From: Acidimicrobiia bacterium
GTDB lineage: Bacteria; Actinomycetota; Acidimicrobiia; Acidimicrobiales; CATQHL01
Length of the DNA stretch: 36,832 nt
Direction: 5' to 3'
Assembly: GCA_021296415.1 (NCBI GenBank)
Contig: JAGWAL010000026.1
Span: 1 to 36,832 of the forward strand
Shown one piece after another: positions 1-8,790 of the stretch. Each line of letters begins with the position of its first letter. Position 1 is the first letter of the stretch. The translations under genes and the position numbers were made by a program. The notes under the pieces were generated by a model. That model searched no databases. It had not been told where the DNA came from and worked only from the letters and a program-made list of their open reading frames with translations.

Positions 1-1139
1 GCGGAGACCGAGGCGGACCCGGCGGCGGGCGCGGCGGCGGCTACGGCGGGCGCGGCGGTCGAAGCGGACCCGGCGGCGGGCGCGGCGCGCGCGGCACCAC
101 GCCAGTCCGCTCACGGGACCGCGAGTCCGGCGAGACCCGCGGCCTGGGCGGCGATCGCGTCGAGGGGCGGCACGCCGTCAAGGAACTGCTCCTGGCCGGG
201 ACACGGACCGTTCGACAGGTCGTCATCGCCGCTGAGCAGGACCCCGCACCGATTCTGGACGACATCATCGATCTGGCCGACGAGGCAGGGGTGGACATCC
301 GCGAGTTGCAGCGCGGGCGATTTGATGAGATGGCCGCCACGGATGCCCCGCAGGGTGTGGTGGCATTCGCCGCCCCGCTGCGGGAATACGCCCTGGAGGA
401 GCTGATCGCGGGCGTGCCGGCAGACGGGAGCCCTGCTCGGGCGGACAACCTGTACCGATCGTCCGGCGCCGAGCCACCGTCCCCGAGTTCCCTGCTCGAG
501 GACGACGCCACGGACGACCAACACGGCGAGGCGGCGGCAGAGGCGCCCGCAACGAGTCCTGGGGACAGTGACGGGGAGCCGCCGGAGGGTGACCGCGATC
601 CGGACGCCGAGGCGTCCGCGCCACCGGCACTTGCCGCTGCAGCGCCGCCTCCCGCGACAGGATCGGGCGAGAGCCAGCAGGTGCTGCTGCTGGTCGTCGA
701 CGGCGTCACCGATCCGGGCAACCTCGGAGCGATCCTGCGCACCGCGGAGTGCGCCGGCGTCACCGGCATCGTGCTGCCCCGCCACCGGGCGGCACGGATC
801 ACCCCAACGGTGACGAAGCGAGCCGCCGGCGCCATCGAGCATCTGCACTTCGCGCCGGTCAGCGGGATCCCGACGGCGCTCGGGACCCTCGCCGAGCTGG
901 GCGTCTGGTCGGTGGGCCTGGACGTGACGGCCGATCAGACGATCTGGGACCTGCCCATCGCCGATGCGCCGCTTGCGCTGGTGCTGGGCGCCGAGGGTCG
1001 CGGCCTCTCCCGCCTGGTGCGCAAGCGCTGCGACGTGACCGCCCGCATCCCGGTCAGCGGGCGGCTGGACGCACTCAACGTGAGCGCCGCCACCGCGGTC
1101 GCTCTCTTCGAGGTGCTACGGCGGCGCACCACAGGCTGA
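1..1139 (+). CDS. rlmB: TrmH/SpoU-family 23S rRNA 2'-O-methyltransferase (RlmB-type), 5' end outside window
   Basis: This SPOUT methyltransferase is predicted to 2'-O-methylate a 23S rRNA guanosine (G2251 in E. coli numbering) using SAM. The reading frame enters at base 3 and gives 378 visible residues. It begins with a Gly/Arg-rich RGG-like tail (about residues 1-35), followed by the substrate-binding domain opening GDRVEGRHAVKELL. The catalytic SpoU domain shows motif 1 DPGNLGAILRTAE (about residue 237), motif 2 LVLGAEGRGLSRLVRK and motif 3 RLDALNVSAATAVALFE. Between the two domains lies an unusual acidic, Ala/Pro/Asp/Glu-rich linker of about 85 residues (about 140-225), much longer than in E. 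coli RlmB. The true start is upstream of the window. It converges on holB. The family call is firm; the exact target nucleotide is inferred from the family. Confidence 0.9.
   Translation, partial: GDRGGPGGGRGGGYGGRGGRSGPGGGRGARGTTPVRSRDRESGETRGLGGDRVEGRHAVKELLLAGTRTVRQVVIAAEQDPAPILDDIIDLADEAGVDIRELQRGRFDEMAATDAPQGVVAFAAPLREYALEELIAGVPADGSPARADNLYRSSGAEPPSPSSLLEDDATDDQHGEAAAEAPATSPGDSDGEPPEGDRDPDAEASAPPALAAAAPPPATGSGESQQVLLLVVDGVTDPGNLGAILRTAECAGVTGIVLPRHRAARITPTVTKRAAGAIEHLHFAPVSGIPTALGTLAELGVWSVGLDVTADQTIWDLPIADAPLALVLGAEGRGLSRLVRKRCDVTARIPVSGRLDALNVSAATAVALFEVLRRRTTG
13..87 (+). repeat. 24-bp in-frame direct repeat encoding Gly/Arg-rich tail
   Basis: An identical 24-base unit occurs at 13-36 and 64-87, offset by 51 bases (17 codons), so the frame is kept. 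It encodes part of the RGG-like N-terminal tail of the rRNA methyltransferase. RGG tails usually bind RNA and are disordered; this one probably expanded by in-frame duplication. Confidence 0.75.
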
Positions 1140-1171
1140 GGTTGTCGCCGGCCGGCGGGTCTCGCCGCGGG

Positions 1172-2311
1172 CTAGGTCCCCCGCCTCGGCAGGTGCAGCA
1201 GCAGGTTCTGCAGCAGCAACTTCTCGTCCGGGTTGCGCACCAGCGCCGCGGTGGCGCTCCGCAACCGGTCGATCGCCTCAGCAGCCTGCGCGGCCACCGC
1301 CGGTGACGAGCCGGCACCGCCGGCGGCACCGGTCAGATCCCGGCGGTAGCGCTCGGCCAGCACGGCGAAGCCGAACCGCAGCTCGGCGTCGCGCGCCCGG
1401 CGCCGGCGACGATCACGCCTCTGCCCCTCGGCTCGATCGGCAGGATCGGCTGGATCGGCGGCCTTGGGCTGGGACTCCGCCGCCACCGAGTCGATGAGCG
1501 CGCGCAACTCGGCCACGGCGGCCGCGGCGCGCGCGCCCGTACCGTCGAGCCGCTCGGGAACCGACCACCACGCCTCCAGCCGCTCGGCCAGGTTCCCTCC
1601 GGCGATCAGATCGCGGGCTCGCTCCGGGTCTCCGGCGACCGCGCGAGCCGCCTGCCGCGCCGGACCGGCCGGCACACCCGAGGCGACGAGCCAGTCGCGC
1701 ATCTCCTCCGCCGACGGCGCCGGGAACCGGACGGTCACGCAGCGCGACGCCACGGTGCCATGGCTCGGCGGGACGTCGTCGGCGAGCAGCACGATGATGG
1801 TGGCCGGGGGCGGTTCCTCGATCGTCTTCAGCAGGCTCGCCGCCACCTCCGGCGTGGCGGTACCGAACCGGTCGCAGACGATCACCTTGCGGGCAGCCTC
1901 CAGCGGCCGGCGCGCCGCCTCGGTGATGATGGACGTGGCATCCGCCGCCAGCAGGGCGCGGCCTTCCGGCTCGACCAGCACGGCATCGGGATGGACGCCC
2001 GCCAGCGCCCTCCGGCGATGCCGCTCGGCCGCCTCCGGGGTCTCCTCCGCCGCGGCCGCCGCCAGCAACTCGGCGGCGAAGGTCCGTGCGACCGCTCGCT
2101 TGTCGCCGCCCGGCGTCCCGGTGAACAGGTAGGCATGGAGCGGCGCTGCCAGCGCCGCCTCGAGTTGTCGCAGCGGTTCCTCCCCGCCCACGAGCGGCGG
2201 CCACTCCGGGCGGGCGGCGTGTGCCGGCGAGGCTCCGGGGTCTCGGTCGGCAGCTGAATCGGGCCCGCCGCGCGGGCCGAGCGGGCCCGGACCCTGACCC
2301 TGGTCCGTCAC
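1172..2311 (-). CDS. holB: DNA polymerase III subunit delta'
   Basis: This is a clamp-loader subunit of the replicative polymerase (379 aa). It has the AAA+ fold of the delta'/gamma family: a degenerate P-loop (FTGTPGGDKRAVAR), a sensor region with SLLKTIEEPPPATIIVLL, and the SRC arginine-finger motif in TVASRCVTVRF. The P-loop is not a good Walker A, as expected for delta', which does not hydrolyse ATP. The N-terminal 35 residues are Pro/Gly-rich and non-conserved. The GTG start overlaps the tmk stop by four bases (GTGA), so the two are translationally coupled; tmk-holB is a common bacterial pairing. It ends in a 32-bp convergent gap facing the rRNA methyltransferase. Confidence 0.9.
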   Translation of the reverse strand: MTDQGQGPGPLGPRGGPDSAADRDPGASPAHAARPEWPPLVGGEEPLRQLEAALAAPLHAYLFTGTPGGDKRAVARTFAAELLAAAAAEETPEAAERHRRRALAGVHPDAVLVEPEGRALLAADATSIITEAARRPLEAARKVIVCDRFGTATPEVAASLLKTIEEPPPATIIVLLADDVPPSHGTVASRCVTVRFPAPSAEEMRDWLVASGVPAGPARQAARAVAGDPERARDLIAGGNLAERLEAWWSVPERLDGTGARAAAAVAELRALIDSVAAESQPKAADPADPADRAEGQRRDRRRRRARDAELRFGFAVLAERYRRDLTGAAGGAGSSPAVAAQAAEAIDRLRSATAALVRNPDEKLLLQNLLLHLPRRGT

Positions 2312-2937
2312 ATCCAGCCCAACCGGTCGGCCGCGAGCGCGGCGATGTCCTCGCGCACGACCGAAGCGGGACGATCGGCATCGATCACGGTCCAGCGTCC
2401 GGGATCGGCCGCGGCGAGTTCCAGGTACCCGTCCCGCACCCGACGGTGGAAGTCCATGCCCAGCGCTTCGAAGGCGTCCGTACCGGCGTCGCCGCGTGCC
2501 CGGGCACGCAGGGGATCCATGTCAAGCAGGATGATCAGATCGGGCCACAGCCCGCCGGTGGCGGCTTCGGACATCTTCCGGACCGTGTCGACGCTCAAGC
2601 CGCGCCCGTAGCCCTGGTAGGCCAGCGAGGAACCGATGTAGCGATCGCAGACGAGGTCGCGGCCGGCTTCCAGGGCCGGCCTGATGGTCTCGGCAACGTG
2701 CTGTGCCCGGTCGGCGGCCATCAGCAGCGCTTCGGTCAGCACGTCGAGTCGCCCGGCATACTCCTCGAGCAGCAGACGCCGCAACTCGCGGCCGACACGG
2801 GTGGCCCCCGGCTCAAAGGTCAGCTCGGCATCACGGCTGATGGCCAGCCAGCCGGCCTGGGTGGACTTGCCCACCGCCTCGCCGCCCTCGAAGACCACGA
2901 AGCGGCCCCGGGTCGCCGCGTCCGGAGCTTCGGTCAC
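2308..2937 (-). CDS. tmk: Thymidylate kinase
   Basis: It phosphorylates dTMP to dTDP with ATP in the dTTP pathway. The 209-residue protein has the P-loop EGGEAVGKST (residues 17-26), the DRY motif in VCDRYIGSSLAYQGYG, and a Glu/Arg-rich lid around RARARGDAG. The length is normal for a single-domain TMK. The start is GTG at 2937, because the next in-frame start would remove the P-loop strand. It is coupled to holB downstream by a 4-base overlap. In some actinobacteria tmk is fused to an MFS transporter; here an MFS gene lies just upstream as a separate reading frame 142 bp away, with a hairpin repeat in the gap. Confidence 0.93.
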   Translation of the reverse strand: MTEAPDAATRGRFVVFEGGEAVGKSTQAGWLAISRDAELTFEPGATRVGRELRRLLLEEYAGRLDVLTEALLMAADRAQHVAETIRPALEAGRDLVCDRYIGSSLAYQGYGRGLSVDTVRKMSEAATGGLWPDLIILLDMDPLRARARGDAGTDAFEALGMDFHRRVRDGYLELAAADPGRWTVIDADRPASVVREDIAALAADRLGWM

Positions 2938-3024
2938 GCCGACTCCCCGGCGCCTGGGCGGGCCACGGATTGCACAATGTTGGCCGGACCATTGTCAGCC
3001 GGTGGCGGATCGCTCGGTCGCGGG

Positions 3025-3046
3025 TTCCGGCCTTCGCCGGAATGAC
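3025..3046 (+). repeat. Dispersed palindromic repeat, copy 1 (REP-like)
   Basis: A 22-base core is shared exactly with 10179-10200. It contains the inverted repeat TTCCGGC-CTTC-GCCGGAA (7-bp stem, 4-base loop) followed by TGAC. It sits between the MFS gene and tmk, where it could form an RNA hairpin that shapes expression of tmk-holB. Similar elements, with translations such as FRRRPES or IPAKAG, are dispersed in intergenic regions of many bacteria. Confidence 0.75.
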
Positions 3047-3079
3047 GGAGTGGTCGTACCCCCGGAACATCCCCCATGG

Positions 3080-4507
3080 TCAGCAGTCTTCCAGAGACTC
3101 CGCACCGTTGGAGCCGGCGGAGTCGGATGTGCCGTTGGCGTCGGTGGCCGCCTGTGCCCGCTGCGTGCGGCGGGCGAGCAGCCCCGCAACGACGACGGTC
3201 AGCCCCGCCAGCCAGAGCGTGAGGCGCACACCCGGCAGTTCCACCACGAAGCCGATGTCCAGGGAACGGTCCCACAGCACCTCGGAGATGCGGTCGAAGG
3301 CCGCCGCCAGCAGCGGCCCCACCACCAGCGCCAACACGACACACAACCGGACGACGGAGTAGAGCCCCGCGAAGACCCGCCCCCGGACCTCGTCGGCGGT
3401 GTGCTCGTGCAGCAGGGTGAAGCCCAGCACGTACATCCCGCCGGCGCAGACCCCCACCGCGCCGGCCACCAGCACCACCCACGGCAGCGAGCCCAACGAG
3501 GAGGCCACCAGCAGGCACACACCCGCGCCCGTGACCGACCGGGCGAACATGCGGTGCTTGTGGACACGGCGCTGCAGCAGCGACAGCACGAGCACGCCGA
3601 CGCCGACGCCAGCGCTCAGGCCGGTCACGATGTCGGCGAACCCCTGCTCGCCCACCCGGAGCACCTCGATGGCGTAGACGAGTGCCAGAGGGATGAGCAT
3701 TCCGCCGCCGATGAGGGCCGTCGCCAGGCCGATGTTGACCGAGCGCACCGTGGGATTCACGACCATGTAGCGCCACCCCTCCCGGTACTCGCGGAAGATC
3801 CCCTCCCACCGGACCGAGGCGCGCGCCGGACTGCTCGGATCGCGCCGGTGCCGCAGCGGCAGAGAGAACACCAGCACGGCCGAGACCACGAACGTCAAGG
3901 CGTCGAGATAGAAGATGGGCCCCTGATTGTCCAGGTAGAGCAGGCCCAACCAGCCGTCCGGGGATGCGTCCTCCAGCCGGCTCGCCACCCGGGCGAAGAT
4001 CAGCGAGGCCACGGGGAATGTGGCATAGGTGGCGAACATGGACAACGAGTTGGCTGCCGTCAGGTGCCCCGACGGCAGCAGGTTCGGCACGGAGGCCTCC
4101 TTGGCCGGGATCCACAGGAGCGTGAACGCCTCCAGGGCCAGCGAGACCAGCACGAGCTGCCAGACGCTGTTGACCAGGGGCACGACCAGCAGGACTCCAG
4201 CCCGCGCCAGATCGCAGACCACCATCAGCCGGCGACGGTCCCAGCGGTCGGCGAGCACGCCGGCCACCTGCGCGAAGAAGATGCCCGGCACCAGCCGGGC
4301 GGCCAGCACCACGCCGATCGCCGCCTCCGGCGTCCCGGACCCGAGGCGTGCCGCAACCACCGAGATGGCCAGGAATCCCAGCCAGTCGCCCGTGGACGTC
4401 ACAACCTGCGCCGACCAGAGCCGGAAGAACTGCGGCGTACCGAAGACCCGCTGCCGGAATCCGGTCCAAGTATGGCGACGCTCGACGGGCGTCCCCTCAG
4501 CCGTCAC
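3080..4507 (-). CDS. Major facilitator superfamily transporter (MFS_3-like)
   Basis: A 475-residue integral membrane protein with about 12 hydrophobic segments. It has the MFS motif A-like loop VLADRWDRRRLMVV between the second and third helices, and a related GRVFAGLYS loop in the second half. The frame is open far upstream, but that part is the shadow of topA. I chose GTG at 4507, which overlaps the last 11 bases of topA, gives a sensible cytoplasmic N-terminus (VTAEGTPVERRHTW) and has a purine-rich AAGGGG upstream. The substrate cannot be read from the sequence; this subfamily includes drug and siderophore exporters. Its place between topA and tmk recalls actinobacterial TMK-MFS fusions, so it may be a housekeeping neighbour rather than a resistance gene. 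Confidence 0.85.
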   Translation of the reverse strand: MTAEGTPVERRHTWTGFRQRVFGTPQFFRLWSAQVVTSTGDWLGFLAISVVAARLGSGTPEAAIGVVLAARLVPGIFFAQVAGVLADRWDRRRLMVVCDLARAGVLLVVPLVNSVWQLVLVSLALEAFTLLWIPAKEASVPNLLPSGHLTAANSLSMFATYATFPVASLIFARVASRLEDASPDGWLGLLYLDNQGPIFYLDALTFVVSAVLVFSLPLRHRRDPSSPARASVRWEGIFREYREGWRYMVVNPTVRSVNIGLATALIGGGMLIPLALVYAIEVLRVGEQGFADIVTGLSAGVGVGVLVLSLLQRRVHKHRMFARSVTGAGVCLLVASSLGSLPWVVLVAGAVGVCAGGMYVLGFTLLHEHTADEVRGRVFAGLYSVVRLCVVLALVVGPLLAAAFDRISEVLWDRSLDIGFVVELPGVRLTLWLAGLTVVVAGLLARRTQRAQAATDANGTSDSAGSNGAESLEDC

Positions 4508-7151
4508 GGGTGGGCGACCCCTTCCGGCGCCGGGAACTTCCCTTCCGGGCCCCAGAGGCGGGGGCGTCGCGGCGGGCCGCCAGCAGGTCCGAGGCCCGCT
4601 GCGGCGTGAGGGTCTCGGGCGAGTCCGCGGCGCGCAGCGAGGCGTTGACCTCTCCGTCTGTGACATACGGACCCCAGCGACCGTCCCGGACGACGAGCGG
4701 GCGACCGGTGACCGGGTCCGCGCCCAACTCCCGCAGCGGCGCCTTGGGCTCCTGACCGCGCCGGCGGCGCGGCTGGGCCAGCAGGGCCAGGCACTCCTCG
4801 AGGCTGATCGTGAAGATCTGCTCCTCGGTCTCCAGGGAGCGGGTCTCGGACCCCTTCTTGAGGTAGGGCCCGAACCGCCCGGCCTGGGTCGTGATCTCGG
4901 TGTCGTCGGCCGGATCGGTGCCGACGGTCCGGGGCAGGCTGAGCAGCCGCAGCGCATCGGAGAGCGTGACATCCTCGAGACTCATGGAACTGAACAGCGA
5001 GGCGGACTTGGCCGCCTTGGCGTCGGGATCGCTCGCCGGCGGACCGAGCTGGACGTAGGGCCCGTAGCGGCCCTCGCGGGCGACGACCGGCAGGCCCGAG
5101 TCGGGATCGTCTCCGAGCGTGCGCCCCGTGGCGGGCCGGGCCAGCAACTCCAGGGCGAAGTCCACAGTCACCTCGTCGGGTGAGGTGTCCTCGGGCAACT
5201 GGGCCCGCTGGTCGCCGCACGTGATGTAGGGGCCGAAACGCCCGAGGCGCACCTCGATGGGCCGGCCGTCGGGATGGGCGCCGATGGCGACGGCGTTGAC
5301 CGCGCGAACGTCGATCTCGTCGAGATTGTCCTCGACACGGGCCTTGAGGCCGGGACGGCCGCCGTCGCCGAAGTAGAACAGGGACAACCAGGGGAGGTAT
5401 TCCTGCCGGCCGCGGGCGATGTCGTCGAGATCGTCCTCCATGCGGGCGGTGAAGGCATAATCCACGAAGTCGGCGAAGTGGCCCTCGAGCAGCGTCACCA
5501 CGCTGAAGGCCGTGAACGTGGGGACGAGGGCCGTCCCCTTCTTGCGGACGTAGCCGCGGTCGGTGATCGTCGTCATGATCGTGGCGTAGGTGGAGGGCCG
5601 GCCCACGCCCAATTCCTCGAGTCGGCGAACCAGCGTCGCCTCGGTGAACCGTGCCGGTGCCTGGGTCTCGTGACTCGAGGTCTCCGGCGCCGACAGGTCC
5701 AGCACCTGGCCCACGGCAACCTGCGGCAGGCGCCGCTGCGCCTCGTCGCCCTCGGCGCCGTTCGCCCCGCTGCCCCCGGCGCCGGGCAGGGGGTCCCAGG
5801 CGCGACGGAACCCCTCGTGCGCGATCACCGTGCCCGAGGCGGCGAGGGTCACCTGCCCCGAACTCGCAGTCCGCGCCGTCGCCTCGATGGTGACGGTCTC
5901 ACCGGTGACATCGGTCATCTGCGAGGCGAGCGTGCGTCGCCAGATCAACTCGTAGAGATCGGCCTCCACTGGCGACAGGCGCCCACGCAGCGACTTCGGG
6001 GAGGCGAACGTCTCACCCGCGGGCCGGATGGCCTCGTGCGCCTCCTGGGCGTTGCGCACCTTGCTGCGGTAGTGCCGCGCCTTGGGGGGTACGAAGTCCT
6101 TGCCGTAGCGGTCGGCGACCTCGGCGCGGGCCGCCTTCTGTGCCACGTCGGCCAGGGTCACCGAGTCGGTCCGCATGTAGGTGATGAAGCCCTGCTCGTA
6201 GAGCGACTGCGCCACGCGCATGACCGCGGACGCCGAGAGACGCAGGCGCCGGGCCGCCTCCTGCTGCAGCGTGGAGGTGATGAAGGGCGGCGCGGGACGC
6301 CGGCGGTAGGGCTTGGCCGCCACGGAGGTCACCGCGGCGGTCTCGCCGTCCAACTCCGCGGCGAGCCGTCGTGCCGTGTCCGCGTCGAGGACGACGACGC
6401 CGTCGCGCGGCTGACCGTCCGCACCGAAGTCCCGGCCGCTGGCCAGGCGGGCGCCGTCGAGGGCGACGACGGCCATCCCGAACTGTTCCTCGGCGCGTGT
6501 GGCGGCGCTGACGTCCAGCGACCAGTAGCCGGCCGCCACGAACGCCATGCGCTGGCGCTCGCGCTCCACGACGATGCGCGTCGCCACACTCTGCACCCGC
6601 CCGGCGGACAGGCGGGGGGCAACCTTCTTCCAGAGCACCGGCGAGACCTCGTAGCCGTAGAGGCGGTCGAGCAGCCGGCGGGCCTCCTGCGCGTCCACCA
6701 GCCGGCGATCGATCTCCCTCGGGTTCGCCAGCGCGGCGCGGATGGCGTCGGGCGTGATCTCGTGGAACACCAGCCGCCGCACCGTGACCCGTTGCGGGGG
6801 CGAGAGCACCTCCAGCAGGTGCCAGGCGATGGCCTCCCCCTCGCGATCCTCGTCGGTTGCCAGGTACAGCTCGTCCGCCGCGGCCACGAGCTTCTTGAGC
6901 GAGCGCACCGTGTCCCGCTTGCCGCTGTTCAGCACGTAGAGGGGCTTGAAGTCGTTGGCCACGTCGATGCCGAGGCGCGCCCACGGCTCCGAGCGGAAGG
7001 TCTTGGGGATCTCCGAGGCCTTGGTGGGCAGATCGCGCACATGGCCCCGGGAGGATTCCACGGTGTAGGAGTCGTCGAGGAAGCGGGCGATCGTCGTGGC
7101 CTTGGTGGGTGACTCGACGATGACGATCCGCTTGGGCGAGGCAGTGGCCAT
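4497..7151 (-). CDS. topA: DNA topoisomerase I (type IA)
   Basis: It relaxes negative supercoils through a transient 5'-phosphotyrosyl link. The N-terminal Toprim domain shows IVIVESPTKA with its Glu, and the metal-binding TDEDREGEAIAWHL. The catalytic tyrosine lies in GFITYMRTDS (about residue 330). The C-terminus carries four actinobacterial-type repeats with the signatures GRFGPYITCG, GRYGPYVQLG, GRFGPYLKKG and GRWGPYVTDG, and ends in a basic tail rich in Lys/Arg. No zinc-finger cysteine quartets are visible, as usual in actinobacteria. I start it at ATG 7151 (884 aa); a TTG three codons upstream is possible. Its 3' end overlaps the MFS start. nhaA ends only 17 bp upstream of the chosen start. 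Confidence 0.95.
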   Translation of the reverse strand: MATASPKRIVIVESPTKATTIARFLDDSYTVESSRGHVRDLPTKASEIPKTFRSEPWARLGIDVANDFKPLYVLNSGKRDTVRSLKKLVAAADELYLATDEDREGEAIAWHLLEVLSPPQRVTVRRLVFHEITPDAIRAALANPREIDRRLVDAQEARRLLDRLYGYEVSPVLWKKVAPRLSAGRVQSVATRIVVERERQRMAFVAAGYWSLDVSAATRAEEQFGMAVVALDGARLASGRDFGADGQPRDGVVVLDADTARRLAAELDGETAAVTSVAAKPYRRRPAPPFITSTLQQEAARRLRLSASAVMRVAQSLYEQGFITYMRTDSVTLADVAQKAARAEVADRYGKDFVPPKARHYRSKVRNAQEAHEAIRPAGETFASPKSLRGRLSPVEADLYELIWRRTLASQMTDVTGETVTIEATARTASSGQVTLAASGTVIAHEGFRRAWDPLPGAGGSGANGAEGDEAQRRLPQVAVGQVLDLSAPETSSHETQAPARFTEATLVRRLEELGVGRPSTYATIMTTITDRGYVRKKGTALVPTFTAFSVVTLLEGHFADFVDYAFTARMEDDLDDIARGRQEYLPWLSLFYFGDGGRPGLKARVEDNLDEIDVRAVNAVAIGAHPDGRPIEVRLGRFGPYITCGDQRAQLPEDTSPDEVTVDFALELLARPATGRTLGDDPDSGLPVVAREGRYGPYVQLGPPASDPDAKAAKSASLFSSMSLEDVTLSDALRLLSLPRTVGTDPADDTEITTQAGRFGPYLKKGSETRSLETEEQIFTISLEECLALLAQPRRRRGQEPKAPLRELGADPVTGRPLVVRDGRWGPYVTDGEVNASLRAADSPETLTPQRASDLLAARRDAPASGARKGSSRRRKGSPTRDG

Positions 7152-7168
7152 GGGCTGCAAGATACGGG

Positions 7169-8611
7169 CTAGGCGCTGCCGGGCGCCGCGAACGCGCTGA
7201 CGAGGCGGCGACCGGCCGTCCGCAGCACGACCAGGCCGAGCACTGCGGCCACCAGGGACGCGGCCAGGACACCGATCTTGGCCTCGTCGCCCGCTACGCC
7301 CTCGTCGAACGCCAGCGCCGTCACGAACAGTGCCACGGTGAAGCCGACGCCCGCCACGATCGACACGCCCACGACGTGCAGTCTGGTGACGCCCGCCGGC
7401 AGCGAACTGAGACCGAGTCTCGTGGCGAGCAGGGTGAACCCGGCCACGCCGACGGTCTTGCCCACCAGCAGCCCCAGTGCCACGCCGATGGTGACCGACG
7501 AGGACGCCGCGCCGCGCAGTGAGTCACCGCTGAGCGCCACGCCGGCGTTCGCCAGGGCGAAGACCGGCACGATGAGGTAGCTGACGTACGGGTGCAGCGC
7601 CACCTCGAGGCGCTCGGCCACCGAGCGTGACTCGGCGATGCCGAAGTTGGCCCGGCGGATGTCGGTGACCGAGATGGTCGACTTCTCCTGCAACCAGCGG
7701 GCCATCGAACGGGCGTCGGAGTCCCGCTGCAGCGGCTTGGCCGGTGTCAGCAGGCCAACGGCGACGCCGGCGATCGTGGCGTGGACGCCGGAGTTCAAGG
7801 TGGCCCACCACACGAAGATGCCGATGAGCATGTACAGGGGCCACTGCCACACACGGATCCGCGTCAGGATGGCGATCAGAACGCACAGGAGCGCCGCCAG
7901 CCCGAGCCATCCCAGCGATATGTCGGAGCTGTAGAAGACCGCGATCACGAGGATCGCACCGATGTCGTCCACGATCGCCAGCGTCAGCAGGAACAGCCGG
8001 AGCCAGCCCGGCACCCACTTGCCGACGAGCGACACCACGCCGACCGCGAAGGCGATGTCGGTGGCCATCGGCACGCCCCAGCCGTTGAGGTTGTCGCCGC
8101 CCAGATTGAATCCCACGTAGATGAGGGCCGGCACCACCATGCCGCCCAGCGCAGCGACCGCCGGCAGCAGCGCGTCGCGGAACCGCCGCAGCCGGCCGGT
8201 GACCAGCTCGCGCTTGATCTCCAGACCCACCACGAAGAAGAACAACGCCATCAGCGCGTCGTTCACGAAGCCGTGCAGATCCTCGTCGAAGACCACGAAG
8301 TCGCTCACCGAGATCTCGATGGGGATGTGCCAGAACTCGGTGTAGCTGTCGCCGACCGGTGAGTTCACCCAGATGAGTGCGGCCACCGTGGCGAGCAGCA
8401 GGAGGATCCCCGTTGAGGTCTCGATATGCAGGAAGTGCAACAGCGGGCGGCCAACCGTGCGGGCCAAGGCGCTGTCGCGACCGATGAAGGTCAGGCCGCT
8501 GTCGGGAGGCGCTCCCCCGGAGGGTTCGGTCTCGTCCTGCGCGCGGACTTCGGGGGTCGGAGCCGCTGGTTCGGCGTCCCCGTCGCCTGCGTTGTTCCGG
8601 TCATTCGACAT
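7169..8611 (-). CDS. nhaA: Na+/H+ antiporter NhaA
   Basis: An inner-membrane antiporter that exchanges Na+ (or Li+) for protons, giving salt and pH tolerance. Family hallmarks are ALMALFFFVVGLEIKREL, GWGVPMATDIAFAVG and TLAIVDDIGAILVIA, which holds the paired aspartates that bind the ion; helix 10-11 residues lie in the C-terminal half. The length is 480 aa, somewhat longer than E. coli NhaA, because of an acidic, Pro-rich N-terminal extension of about 60 residues. I chose ATG 8611; an in-frame start 60 bases upstream exists but lacks a ribosome site. A TAACGT -10-like box about 45 bases upstream may be its promoter. It reads toward topA. Confidence 0.93.
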   Translation of the reverse strand: MSNDRNNAGDGDAEPAAPTPEVRAQDETEPSGGAPPDSGLTFIGRDSALARTVGRPLLHFLHIETSTGILLLLATVAALIWVNSPVGDSYTEFWHIPIEISVSDFVVFDEDLHGFVNDALMALFFFVVGLEIKRELVTGRLRRFRDALLPAVAALGGMVVPALIYVGFNLGGDNLNGWGVPMATDIAFAVGVVSLVGKWVPGWLRLFLLTLAIVDDIGAILVIAVFYSSDISLGWLGLAALLCVLIAILTRIRVWQWPLYMLIGIFVWWATLNSGVHATIAGVAVGLLTPAKPLQRDSDARSMARWLQEKSTISVTDIRRANFGIAESRSVAERLEVALHPYVSYLIVPVFALANAGVALSGDSLRGAASSSVTIGVALGLLVGKTVGVAGFTLLATRLGLSSLPAGVTRLHVVGVSIVAGVGFTVALFVTALAFDEGVAGDEAKIGVLAASLVAAVLGLVVLRTAGRRLVSAFAAPGSA

Positions 8612-8790
8612 GAGCGATCCCGACAGACTCTCCCGACGACGCAGGAACGTTATCGGCTCCGTTGCCTGCACAACCCAGCAGGGGTGACCGACGCGACCAC
8701 GCGTCCGTGACGCCGCGGTGTCCGATGGGTACCCGGATCAACCGCACGCAGGCTCGGCAATCCCGGGACTGCCGCAACGCAAGCCGCCGG

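Noticed and set aside
2684..4609. 641-codon plus-strand open frame opposite the MFS and topA genes
   Set aside because: It has no recognisable domain, is Gln/His/Arg-rich in the manner of high-GC antisense frames, and lies opposite clearly conserved genes.
5274..7112. 612-codon plus-strand frame opposite topA
   Set aside because: It is an antisense shadow of a conserved coding sequence; its composition reflects codon complementarity.
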